NCBI RefSeq assembly: GCF_000161455.1
Contig: NZ_CM000745.1
Location: 1,822,701-1,886,700 of the forward strand
Direction: 5' to 3'
From: Bacillus pseudomycoides DSM 12442
GTDB lineage: Bacteria; Bacillota; Bacilli; Bacillales; Bacillaceae_G
Length of the DNA stretch: 64,000 bases
Shown here: positions 24,771 to 32,904 of the stretch, piece by piece
Position numbering within the stretch: position 1 is the stretch's first letter
How the letters are laid out: each line of letters begins with the position of its first letter
The notes under the pieces: model-generated
What the model was told of the DNA's origin: nothing
The model's input: only the letters and a program-made list of their open reading frames with translations
The model's database searches: none
Program-made: the position numbers and the translations under genes

Positions 24771-25988
24771 TTAAAGAGAAATGTCTTTTTCTTGCTGTTT
24801 TGTATGTTTTAACAAAATAAAAGATAAACAAGCAGAACAAAAAATTAGAAAAGCAGCAATGATATATATAGTACGGACACCGAACATATCGGTAATAATG
24901 CCAACGCATAGCATAGAAAGTCCTGAAACAGCCGAAGTAAGTGTACCGTGAGCTGTATACATTCTTGATAATAGAGATGGTGGTACGCTTGATTGTAAAA
25001 CGGTTGTTTGGGAAATATCTCGAATTTGATAGGAAGGTCCCATTAGAACACAAAGAAACAGTGCAATAAATCCGTTGCTTGTTATGCCATATAAGAAGGT
25101 AAGCACGCTAAATAGAAGTGATCCTAAGGCCATTGAGCGTATTAAGTTATTTTGAATATATGTACTCATTCGCCATGCTAATAGCCCACCAATTAATGTT
25201 CCGAAATAATAGCTTGTGTTGATATAACCCCACCATTCTGCTCCTCTATGAAGAACAGTCGTTACGTAAGCCATAGTAATACCACCAATCCATATCGTTC
25301 CAGCAAAAGTTTCAATTAAGTCCATATATGTAACTATACGGAGGGAGGGATGCTGAAATAAAAGTTTCCATCCTTCTATTAATACAGCTGATTTGGAAGA
25401 GGATTTCTCTATTGTTTGTTCAGTTTGTATAGCGCGCAATGAAACATATAATGCAATACACCCCAAAATCATTAATACGTTGTTTATCATAAGTGTAGAA
25501 GTGGCACCAATCAATAAGACCACTACACTTGTGAATGAATAAGCAGCTGCTTGAACAATTTGTGTTGAAAAGGAAAAGACACTATTTACTTTTACTAACT
25601 TTTCTTGTGATGTTAGACGTGGAATAACAGCGTATAATAAAGGAGAACTCCAACCTTCGCATAATGAAATGAGAATAATAAAAGCAAGAAGGGCAATGAT
25701 GTTAGATGATAGTAAGGGAAATAATGCAGTTAAAAGAATAAAAAAGAAAGTCTTAACGCCTTGCAATGTAAAGAGCAATGAATAAGATGGAAAACGGTTC
25801 ATTAAAAGTGGTGCGGATGTACTCGCAATAAAACTTGTAATAACTCGTAATAATGGAAAAAGAGCTGTGATAGTAGCTGATTTGGTTGTTATATAAATAT
25901 GAGTAGTAAGAATCATTATGTAAACAACTTCAGCAAGAGTGATGCACATTTTAGAAAACCAATAAAAGGATAGCGATTGTTGGTGCAA
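24771..25988 (-). CDS. MFS transporter (MFS_3-like efflux family)
   Basis: A 405-residue major facilitator with 12 hydrophobic segments, resembling the MFS_3/enterobactin-exporter-like group of multidrug or metabolite exporters. The N-terminal half lacks a strong motif A; the central loop (ALRAIQTEQTIEKSSSKSAV) is short and polar. The start is taken as TTG, eight bases after GGAGGT; an in-frame GTG 15 bases upstream lies within that ribosome site. Substrate is not predictable. No adjacent regulator was seen. Confidence 0.78.
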   Translation of the reverse strand: MHQQSLSFYWFSKMCITLAEVVYIMILTTHIYITTKSATITALFPLLRVITSFIASTSAPLLMNRFPSYSLLFTLQGVKTFFFILLTALFPLLSSNIIALLAFIILISLCEGWSSPLLYAVIPRLTSQEKLVKVNSVFSFSTQIVQAAAYSFTSVVVLLIGATSTLMINNVLMILGCIALYVSLRAIQTEQTIEKSSSKSAVLIEGWKLLFQHPSLRIVTYMDLIETFAGTIWIGGITMAYVTTVLHRGAEWWGYINTSYYFGTLIGGLLAWRMSTYIQNNLIRSMALGSLLFSVLTFLYGITSNGFIALFLCVLMGPSYQIRDISQTTVLQSSVPPSLLSRMYTAHGTLTSAVSGLSMLCVGIITDMFGVRTIYIIAAFLIFCSACLSFILLKHTKQQEKDISL

Positions 25989-26267
25989 TATTGGTACCTC
26001 CACTCAAAGAATAATACATATTTCTTTATAGTAATCATAATTCGTGGAATAAATTTTTGAAAGAATTTTATTTTTTGTAACTTTTATACAGGGATTTTCA
26101 TGTATAATAAAGAATATATTAATATACTATTTTAATAATACTCATTATAACAGTGAATATGTATAGTAGCTTCCGATGAAACGTCTCGCCTTAATTAGGA
26201 GGACGTGATAAACAATTCTTTTTTTTCATATACATATAGAAAATAAAAAAGAAAGTGAGGGTTGCAT

Positions 26268-26696
26268 ATGGCTGGATGGGTAGTTTGGTTTATTATAGCC
26301 GGTATTTTATTTATAGCAGAAATGTTATCGATTACCTTTTACATGTTATGGCTTGGAATTGGAGCGGTTGTCGGAGGTCTTATTGCATTGTTTGCTCCAG
26401 ATGCACTATTTTTACAAGTTGTTGTAGGAGCAATTGTAAGTTTAACATTGACTTTCTTTACGAAACGAATCTCTAAAAATTTTCGAGAGGCAAAAGGATT
26501 TATCGATACTGTCGATAAATTAGCTGGTAAAAAAGGAATTATCCTGCAAGCGATTACAAGTGAAGGGAATGGGATCGTGAAAGTGGATGGCGATACTTGG
26601 ACTGCTATTTCGGATGTTCCTATTTCTACTGGGGAAAGAGTCATTGTTATAAAGAGGAGCAGCACTGTTTTATATGTGAAAAGGGAGAGTGAATAA
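26268..26696 (+). CDS. NfeD family membrane protein
   Basis: A 142-residue short NfeD protein: three hydrophobic segments (about 4-24, 28-45 and 50-66) followed by an OB-fold domain from about residue 80 (GKKGIILQAITSEGNGIVKV). Such proteins partner SPFH/flotillin-like proteins in membrane microdomains. Start is the ATG after GTGAGGG; an in-frame TTG lies 6 bases upstream. The SPFH gene follows after 2 bases, so the two are one operon. A hairpin (26181-26206 region, ACGTC / GACGT) lies in the leader. Confidence 0.87.
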   Translation: MAGWVVWFIIAGILFIAEMLSITFYMLWLGIGAVVGGLIALFAPDALFLQVVVGAIVSLTLTFFTKRISKNFREAKGFIDTVDKLAGKKGIILQAITSEGNGIVKVDGDTWTAISDVPISTGERVIVIKRSSTVLYVKRESE

Positions 26697-26698
26697 AA

Positions 26699-27667
26699 AT
26701 GGTAGCATTAACATTAACGATTATTTTTGCATTAATTGTCATTGTATTTATCGCGTTAACAATTAAAATCATGCCCCAACAAAAGGTAGGTGTGGTTGAA
26801 AGATTTGGTAAATTCCAACGCATCATGCAGCCAGGGTTAAATCTAATAATCCCAATTGTAGATCGTATACGTGTATACCATGATTTACGTATTCAACAAA
26901 CAAATGTGCCACCACAAAAGGTAATTACGAAAGATAACGTACAGGTAGAAATTGATACAATAATTTTCTATCAAATCGTTGAACCGGAACTTGCGACATA
27001 TGGTATTTCTAACTATGAATATGGTGTTCGTAATATTACATCTGCAACAATGCGTCAAATCATTGGTAAAATGGAGCTGGATGAAACATTATCAGGGCGT
27101 GAAAAGATTTCAACAGAAATTCGTCTAGCTCTTGACGAAGCAACAGAGAAGTGGGGCGTTCGTATTGAACGTGTGGAAGTTGTTGATATTAATCCACCAA
27201 AAGATGTACAGGTATCCATGGAAAAACAAATGAAAGCAGAGCGTAATAAGCGTGCGATTATTCTAGAAGCAGAAGCGGCTAAACAAGATAAAGTTCTTCG
27301 TGCTGAAGGGGAAAAACAAAGTAAAATCTTGATGGCTGAAGGGGATAAAGAAGCGCGTATTCGCGAAGCAGAAGGTATACGAGAAGCGAAAGAATTAGAA
27401 GCACAAGGGGAAGCAAGAGCAATTGAAACGATTGCGAAAGCAGAACAAAACCGAATCGAATTAATACGTGCAGCGGACTTAGATGAACGCGTTCTTGCTT
27501 ATAAATCATTTGAATCGTTAGCTGAAGTAGCAAAAGGACCAGCAAATAAGATCTTCATCCCATCTAATGCAATTGAAACACTTGGCACACTTGGTGCAAT
27601 CGGTGAAATTTTTAAAGAAAAACAAGCGAAGAAATCACCTTCGTCGGATACATCGAAAGAACAATAA
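26699..27667 (+). CDS. SPFH/band 7 (stomatin/QmcA-like) membrane protein
   Basis: A 322-residue SPFH-domain protein: one N-terminal membrane segment (about 3-24), SPFH domain about 25-185 (QKVGVVERFGKFQRIMQPGL is the stomatin signature), then a long Ala/Glu/Lys-rich coiled coil (about 185-260) and an IETLGTLGAIGEIF tail. Such proteins oligomerise as membrane scaffolds and often modulate proteases. Its NfeD partner is 2 bases upstream. It is stomatin-type rather than true flotillin (FloA/FloT), judging by length and the N-terminal signature. Confidence 0.9.
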   Translation: MVALTLTIIFALIVIVFIALTIKIMPQQKVGVVERFGKFQRIMQPGLNLIIPIVDRIRVYHDLRIQQTNVPPQKVITKDNVQVEIDTIIFYQIVEPELATYGISNYEYGVRNITSATMRQIIGKMELDETLSGREKISTEIRLALDEATEKWGVRIERVEVVDINPPKDVQVSMEKQMKAERNKRAIILEAEAAKQDKVLRAEGEKQSKILMAEGDKEARIREAEGIREAKELEAQGEARAIETIAKAEQNRIELIRAADLDERVLAYKSFESLAEVAKGPANKIFIPSNAIETLGTLGAIGEIFKEKQAKKSPSSDTSKEQ

Positions 27668-27675
27668 CTAATGAG

Positions 27676-27705
27676 AGAGAAATGGGCTGCCATTTCTCTT
27701 TTTTT
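27676..27705 (+). terminator. Terminator of the nfeD-SPFH operon
   Basis: Stem AGAGAAATGG / CCATTTCTCT and T7. The palindromic repeat at 27707 begins directly after it. Confidence 0.85.
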
Positions 27706-27706
27706 A

Positions 27707-27765
27707 TCATTTTAACCGAGAAGACCCCCTCCTCTAAACGAAGTGAAGGTGGGGGTAGTTCAATT
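27707..27765 (-). repeat. 59-bp palindromic IS605-end-like repeat, copy A
   Basis: Identical at 58 of 59 positions to 43445-43503. Read on the minus strand it begins TTGAACTACCCCCACCT and folds into a GC-rich hairpin ending GGAGGGGGTCTTCTC. This resembles the left-end palindrome of the iscB element (AACTACCCACCAC...GTGGGGGCTT). Probably a transposase-dependent palindromic remnant (PATE-like). Confidence 0.7.
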
Positions 27766-27975
27766 AGGGAGGATTGTACAAAACGGGCTGTAGATATTTT
27801 GAAGATTTGTATATCATTTATATTTGTTCTAAGTGGGCTAGGTAAGAAAAGACATTATTTTTAACTTACACTTAAACTTGGGTGCAACACAAATTGAAAA
27901 TGGAATTCTAGTATGTAAGGTCTAATTTAAAAGTCTAGTAAATATATATTACATAAAGCTTGTACATATCCATGT
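27766..27975. other. Gene-free spacer between two palindromic repeats
   Basis: About 210 bases lie between inverted palindromic repeats. I see no convincing gene, RNA or promoter here. It could be decayed mobile DNA held between two IS605-type ends. Confidence 0.4.
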
Positions 27976-28041
27976 TTGAACTACCACCACTTACTCATTG
28001 GTCTGTGCCCTTCACGTTCCTTGAGGTGGGGGCTTCTCACC
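27976..28041 (+). repeat. IS605-left-end-like palindromic repeat, copy C
   Basis: It begins TTGAACTACCACCACTTA and ends GAGGTGGGGGCTTCTCACC, with a 30-nt loop. The ends match the left end of the iscB element (AACTACCCACCACTTA / AAGTGGGGGCTT). Opposite in orientation to copy A. It lies just upstream of the second spoIIP-like gene. Confidence 0.6.
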
Positions 28042-28065
28042 TAAAATGATAAAGAAGGTGATACA

Positions 28066-29196
28066 TTGAAAAAGTATGCAACTCGTATACATGGAAAGAA
28101 ATTTCTATTTTTAATTTTATCATATGTATTTGTAGTGATAGTGGCGGCGTCTATTGTGACCTCGCTTTTACATACTATGAAATCTTATTATGCGAGTCAG
28201 TGGTTTGGAAAAGTATCAATGCAAGGATTTATTCAAATGTTTGAGAGTGAAAATCGTTATTTTGCATCGGATTATTTTAAAACAAATAAACGAGAGTCTG
28301 TTGGGAATTTATTGTTTTCTATCACAACAGATCTGAAAATACATGATTTACGAACGTTCGTTGGCAAAGAAGTACCGGGGATGTCAAAGTACTATTCTAA
28401 TATTATCGTAGCTGGAGAAGGAACGGACTATACGAATATTCCGAATGAATCTAGTGTACCGATTGAAGAGGTAACGAAAGAACGGGAAGTAGCGAAAGAT
28501 AAAGTCACAGAAGCAGACAAAAAGAATCCTGTACAAAAAAATAAAAACGATGCAAAAGGTGAAAAAGCTGTATATATTTATCACACGCATAGTTGGGAGT
28601 CCTTTTATCCATTGTTACCTGGGGCGAAGAGTCCATCAAGTCCGGATGTAAATGTCTCGCTTTTGGGAGAGCGTCTAAAAGAACAGTTGGAAGGGCAGGG
28701 AATACCGGTTCTTCATGACAAAACAAACATGGGTGATTTATTGGCGAATAAGAAATGGAAATGGTATCAAGCATATACCGCATCTCATGGATATGTGAAA
28801 GAAGCCTTGGCACAAAATGATAAGATTATGTTTCCAATTGATATTCACAGGGACGATCAGCGGAAGAATGTTACGACAAAAGTGATTAATGGCAAATCCT
28901 ATGCGAGGTTATATTTTATAATAGGGATGGAAAATGCAGGGCGTTCTGCTAATGAAAAGATTGCAAGAGCGATAAATTCGTATTTAGATGAAAACTATTA
29001 TGGGTTAAGTAGAGGGATTTTTCCAAAGTATAAAAAGGATGGAAATGGAGTCTATAATCAAGATTTATCGAAAAATGCCATGCTTATCGAAGTTGGTGGC
29101 GTTGATAATACTTTAGAAGAGCTATATAACACAATTGATGTGTTAACTGAAGCATTTAGTAAATATTATTGGGATGCGGAGAAGGTGAATGAATGA
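28066..29196 (+). CDS. SpoIIP-like protein, copy 2
   Basis: A 376-residue paralogue of the SpoIIP at 19829-20983. Shared blocks: the N-terminal anchor (about 12-34), the segment FVGKE(V/L)PG, VAGEGTDY(T/S)N(I/L)P, the zinc-ligand motifs IYHTHSWES and DIHRDDQRKNVTTK, and AMLIEVGGVDNT near the end. The linker is shorter and Lys-rich. The start is TTG, after AGAAGGTGAT. All expected catalytic residues are present, so it is probably functional, as an alternative engulfment or cortex hydrolase (inference). Confidence 0.85.
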   Translation: MKKYATRIHGKKFLFLILSYVFVVIVAASIVTSLLHTMKSYYASQWFGKVSMQGFIQMFESENRYFASDYFKTNKRESVGNLLFSITTDLKIHDLRTFVGKEVPGMSKYYSNIIVAGEGTDYTNIPNESSVPIEEVTKEREVAKDKVTEADKKNPVQKNKNDAKGEKAVYIYHTHSWESFYPLLPGAKSPSSPDVNVSLLGERLKEQLEGQGIPVLHDKTNMGDLLANKKWKWYQAYTASHGYVKEALAQNDKIMFPIDIHRDDQRKNVTTKVINGKSYARLYFIIGMENAGRSANEKIARAINSYLDENYYGLSRGIFPKYKKDGNGVYNQDLSKNAMLIEVGGVDNTLEELYNTIDVLTEAFSKYYWDAEKVNE

Positions 29197-29200
29197 TGTG

Positions 29201-29227
29201 AAAGGAACAGGGAACTGTTCCTTTTTT
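29201..29227 (+). terminator. Terminator after the second spoIIP-like gene
   Basis: Stem AAAGGAACAG / CTGTTCCTTT with loop GGAA and T6. Confidence 0.85.
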
Positions 29228-29396
29228 ACATGTCCCTTAAAAATTTTACTAGAATTTCATAATGTGAAATAAGGCAGTAGTTTTGAGCTGAGATTGGTTT
29301 ATAATAATTTAAAATTCTGTTAATTTAAAAAGGTGACAGAATTTCTAAACTTATTTGTATAGTAAACTTCAAAATGTATATATTGGAGGGGTAAAA

Positions 29397-30869
29397 ATGG
29401 CGATTCGAACAGGGGCTCAGTATATTGAAGGATTAAAGGCAAGAAATCCTGAAATTTGGATTGGTGGAAGAAGAATAACCGATGTTGTGAATGAAGATGT
29501 TTTTCGGGAACCGATTTTACAAATTGCTAAATTATATGATATGCAGCACGATCCAGAGTATCAGGACAAGATTACCCATATATGCGAAGAGACAGGAGAG
29601 CGGGTTTCGAATGCATTTTTAGTGCCCAAAAATTATGAGGCCTTAAAAGCACGCCGCGAATTGTTTGAAGTATGGGCAAAGGCTACATTTGGTTTAATGG
29701 GCAGAACACCAGATTTTTTAAATGTTACAGTTACTTCAATGGCGAGCAATGCATGGTTTTTTGAAAAATTTGATTCCTCATGGGGGACTAATATAAAAAA
29801 TTATTATAAACATATACGTGATCAAGATTTGTTTTTAACACATGCGATTATCAATCCACAAAATGATCGAAGTAAAGCCTCACATCAGCAAGAAGATGCA
29901 ACGATGCATTTAGGTGTAGTGAACGAAACAGAAGAGGGAATGTATGTAAGCGGAGCTAAGATGTTAGCGACACTTGCACCAATTACAGATGAGGTAATCA
30001 TTTATTCTTATCCAAGTTTTAAGCCGGGTGATGAACGTCATGCAATTTCTTTTGCAGTTCCTATTGATGCACCGGGTTTAAGGATTCTTTGTCGCGAGCC
30101 AATGCAAGATGGAAAACGATCCTTGTTTGATCATCCACTTGCATCAAGGTTTGAAGAAATGGATGCACTCCTTGTATTTCATAATGTGTTTATTCCGTGG
30201 GATAAAGTGTTTATCTATCAAAGTGTAGAGGCTGGAAATCAGCTGTATCCAAAAACAGGAATTGGTCATCAACCAGCACATCAATCAGGAGTAAGAGGAT
30301 TAGTGAAACTTTCTTTTGCAGCAGAAGTGGCTATAAAACTAGCAGATTCAATTGGAGTAGACGGCTTTTTAAATGTACAAAATCAGTTAGCAGAATTAAT
30401 ACAAGATGTAGAAACAATCCGTGCACTCTTGCAAGTAGCAGAATATGAGTATGAAACGAATGCATATGGTGAAGCTGTTCCTGCGAGACTACCGCTTGAT
30501 ACAATACGTAGCTTATTACCTAAAATGTATCCACGTGCTATTGAAATTATTCAAACCATTGGGGCTGGTGGCCTACTAATGTCGCCAACAGGTGCCGACT
30601 TTATGAATCCAGAGATTCAAGAGGATATGTATAAATATTATATCGGGCGTGAAGGGGTATCTTCTGAGGAACGCGTTCGATTATTTAAATTAGCTTGGGA
30701 CTTATGCGGTGAAGCGTTTGGACAACGCCTATTACAATATGAGCGTTATTATTCTGGTGATCCAGTGAGAAAAATGGGCATGTTTTATAATGCGTACAAA
30801 AAACAACAATCGCTGTCACTTGTGGACAGTGCCTTGCGAACGGAATTATCTGGAAATCCATTAAGGTGA
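29397..30869 (+). CDS. HpaB-type FADH2-dependent monooxygenase, probable anthranilate 3-monooxygenase
   Basis: A 490-residue oxygenase component of the 4-hydroxyphenylacetate 3-hydroxylase (HpaB) family, which uses reduced FAD supplied by a separate reductase. Seen: N-terminal TGAQYIEGLKARNPEIWIGG, the acyl-CoA-dehydrogenase-like core, and C-terminal REGVSSEERVRLFKLAWDL. The adjacent 3-hydroxyanthranilate genes indicate it hydroxylates anthranilate at C3, as described for the Geobacillus thermodenitrificans NG80-2 cluster (recalled). Start is the ATG after TGGAGGGG. No flavin reductase gene is seen in the window. Substrate is inferred from context. Confidence 0.85.
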   Translation: MAIRTGAQYIEGLKARNPEIWIGGRRITDVVNEDVFREPILQIAKLYDMQHDPEYQDKITHICEETGERVSNAFLVPKNYEALKARRELFEVWAKATFGLMGRTPDFLNVTVTSMASNAWFFEKFDSSWGTNIKNYYKHIRDQDLFLTHAIINPQNDRSKASHQQEDATMHLGVVNETEEGMYVSGAKMLATLAPITDEVIIYSYPSFKPGDERHAISFAVPIDAPGLRILCREPMQDGKRSLFDHPLASRFEEMDALLVFHNVFIPWDKVFIYQSVEAGNQLYPKTGIGHQPAHQSGVRGLVKLSFAAEVAIKLADSIGVDGFLNVQNQLAELIQDVETIRALLQVAEYEYETNAYGEAVPARLPLDTIRSLLPKMYPRAIEIIQTIGAGGLLMSPTGADFMNPEIQEDMYKYYIGREGVSSEERVRLFKLAWDLCGEAFGQRLLQYERYYSGDPVRKMGMFYNAYKKQQSLSLVDSALRTELSGNPLR

Positions 30870-31022
30870 CAATAAAATGATCACGCTTACATTTTGAAAT
30901 AAAAAAGGAAGGAGTGGCAAATAGATAACAAGAATTTTACTGTTAGGATGTAAATCTTCTTACATGTTTTAGCTATATATGAACCGGAAAATATGTAACT
31001 GGAATAGAGGAGGTAAGTTATT

Positions 31023-31769
31023 GTGATAGCATCTATCAGTAAAATTTGTAAAATTCTAAATTGTTTTACGAGTGGTGAGCCGGTGTTAGGAAATTCTGAA
31101 ATTGCTGCAAAATTAAATATGAACCCGAGTACAGTTCACCATCTTGTCCGTACATTGTGTGAAGAAGGAATGTTAATTCGAGATGAGCAGAGAAAATATC
31201 GACTGGGATGGAAATTGTTGGAGTGGGGCAATCAAGTGATGTTTCAACAAGAGATTTATAGCGGGGCAATTCCAATCGTTGAAGAACTTGTAAGGAAATT
31301 TAATGGGACGGTACATATCGGTATGTTTGACCGTGGAGATGTTGTATTTATTTTGAAAATTTCATCAAAGGATTCTGTTCAAATATCAACTCATGTCGGA
31401 TCAAGAAAACCTGCATACTGCACAAGTACAGGAAAAGTTCTTCTTTCATTTAACCCTTCTTCTTTAGAGTATACTTCAGAAAATGGGCTGCTGCCTCGAG
31501 CACCAAATACAATTACTTGTATGAAGAGATTTCAAGAAGAGTTACAGACAATTCGTAAGCAAGGTTATTCCATAAGTGATAACGAAAATGAACATGGATT
31601 ATATGGCATTGCGGCTCCTATTCGTTCTTACACCGGGAGAACCATTGCTGCTCTTAATATTGTTGGTCCGAAAACGTATATGCAAGGAAGCAATCGTCAA
31701 GTCATGATTCGAAGTGTGATGAATACTGCAAATTTAATTTCAAAGGAATTTGGTTATTTAGACATTTAA
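31023..31769 (+). CDS. IclR family transcriptional regulator of the catabolic cluster
   Basis: A 248-residue IclR regulator: winged-helix HTH at about 1-65 (LGNSEIAAKLNMNPSTVHHL recognition region) and an effector-binding GAF-like domain about 80-245 (GSRKPAYCTSTGKVLLSF is the family signature). Start is GTG after GGAGGTAAG. It sits between the monooxygenase gene and the rest of the pathway, so it most likely senses anthranilate or a pathway intermediate and controls the cluster (inference). Confidence 0.88.
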   Translation: MIASISKICKILNCFTSGEPVLGNSEIAAKLNMNPSTVHHLVRTLCEEGMLIRDEQRKYRLGWKLLEWGNQVMFQQEIYSGAIPIVEELVRKFNGTVHIGMFDRGDVVFILKISSKDSVQISTHVGSRKPAYCTSTGKVLLSFNPSSLEYTSENGLLPRAPNTITCMKRFQEELQTIRKQGYSISDNENEHGLYGIAAPIRSYTGRTIAALNIVGPKTYMQGSNRQVMIRSVMNTANLISKEFGYLDI

Positions 31770-31788
31770 TCATAACTGTAAAAGAGAG

Positions 31789-32337
31789 GTGAGAATCATT
31801 TATATACATGATTATAGTGTACCTGAATTGGAAAAATCGATTGTTTCTATTGGTGCTTTTGATGGTGTGCATAAAGGACATCAGACCGTTATTAGAAACG
31901 CGGTGGAGAAAGGGAAAGAGTTACAGATTCCAAATGTCGTGTATACATTTGATCCATCACCACGTTCTTATTTTCAGGGAGCACAAGTGCTAACGCCAAT
32001 TAATGAGAAGTTAAATCGATTTCAGGAGCTCGGTGTTGAACATGTAATTGTTATTCGTTTTGATGAGTTGTATGTAACGAGAAGGGCTAGTTACTTTATT
32101 CAAGAATTACAAAGATTATGCCCAATTGAAATTTATGTCGGAGAAGATTTTCGATTTGGAAAAAATCGCGAGGGTGATATAGAGCTACTGATGAAATACT
32201 TTGATGTTTCTATCGTCGAAGAGGTTTGCTGCGAAGAAGGTGAACGAATTTCATCAACGAGGATACGGAATCACTTATTTCAAGGAGAATTACAAAGGCC
32301 TCAACCCTTATTAGGATGGCCTCTTAAAACAATATAA
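31789..32337 (+). CDS. Stand-alone FMN adenylyltransferase (FAD synthetase domain)
   Basis: A 182-residue protein with only the nucleotidyltransferase half of RibF/RibC: G-A-F-D-G-V-H-K-G-H (nucleotide-binding H-x-G-H motif) near residues 23-32, YTFDPSPRSYF, VGEDFRFGKNREGD, and the C-terminal ISSTRIRNHLFQGEL. The riboflavin kinase domain (about 130 residues more) is missing. It would make FAD from FMN, supplying cofactor to the adjacent FADH2-dependent monooxygenase. The G. thermodenitrificans cluster has a bifunctional version (recalled). Start is GTG with a weak ribosome site. Confidence 0.82.
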   Translation: MRIIYIHDYSVPELEKSIVSIGAFDGVHKGHQTVIRNAVEKGKELQIPNVVYTFDPSPRSYFQGAQVLTPINEKLNRFQELGVEHVIVIRFDELYVTRRASYFIQELQRLCPIEIYVGEDFRFGKNREGDIELLMKYFDVSIVEEVCCEEGERISSTRIRNHLFQGELQRPQPLLGWPLKTI

Positions 32338-32364
32338 GCGAATGAATTATAAGGAGGAAAAAAC

Positions 32365-32904
32365 ATGTCAAAAACATTACAATCTTTTAATTTACTAAAA
32401 TGGATTGATGAAAATAAAGAGTTATTGAAACCACCGGTAAATAACAAGGTAATTTGGCAAGACTCAGAGTTTATTGCCATGATTTTAGGAGGGCCAAATA
32501 GAAGACGTGATTTTCATGTTGATCCTTCAGATGAATTCTTTTATCAAATAAAAGGCGAATGTTATGTGGAATGTATTACGGAAGAAGGGAAACGTGAAGT
32601 TGTTACAGTGAAAGAAGGAGATGTGTTTATGTTACCAGCCATGGTGCCACATTCACCGCACCGCGTTGCAAACACATATGGATTAGTAATTGAAAGGAAA
32701 CGTAACCAAGGAGAACTTGAAGATTTTGTTTGGTTCTGTGATGAGTGTAATCATGAAATGCATCGCGTACGGGTTCAATTAACCGATATTGAAAAACAAG
32801 TGAAAGAAGCGATTCATAGTTTTAATTCAAATAAAGAAATTCGTGCGTGTAAAAACTGCGGACATATTATGCCAGAGGAAGTGGAGGAATGGAAGTGCGA
32901 ATAG
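32365..32904 (+). CDS. nbaC: 3-hydroxyanthranilate 3,4-dioxygenase
   Basis: A 179-residue cupin dioxygenase that opens 3-hydroxyanthranilate to 2-amino-3-carboxymuconate semialdehyde (ACMS) using Fe2+ and O2. Seen: GGPNRRRDFHVDPSDEFFYQ with H51 and E57, and H96 in MVPHSPHR, as the iron triad; plus C125, C128, C162 and C165, the rubredoxin-like second iron site at the same positions as in the Cupriavidus enzyme. ATG follows AAGGAGG. Its last 16 bases overlap the ACMS decarboxylase gene. Identification is strong. Confidence 0.93.
   Translation: MSKTLQSFNLLKWIDENKELLKPPVNNKVIWQDSEFIAMILGGPNRRRDFHVDPSDEFFYQIKGECYVECITEEGKREVVTVKEGDVFMLPAMVPHSPHRVANTYGLVIERKRNQGELEDFVWFCDECNHEMHRVRVQLTDIEKQVKEAIHSFNSNKEIRACKNCGHIMPEEVEEWKCE

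Noticed and set aside
26177..26206. Possible sigma-W promoter (TGAAAC ... CGT) upstream of the nfeD-SPFH operon
   Set aside because: The spacing is 21 bases; sigma-W promoters need 16-17.
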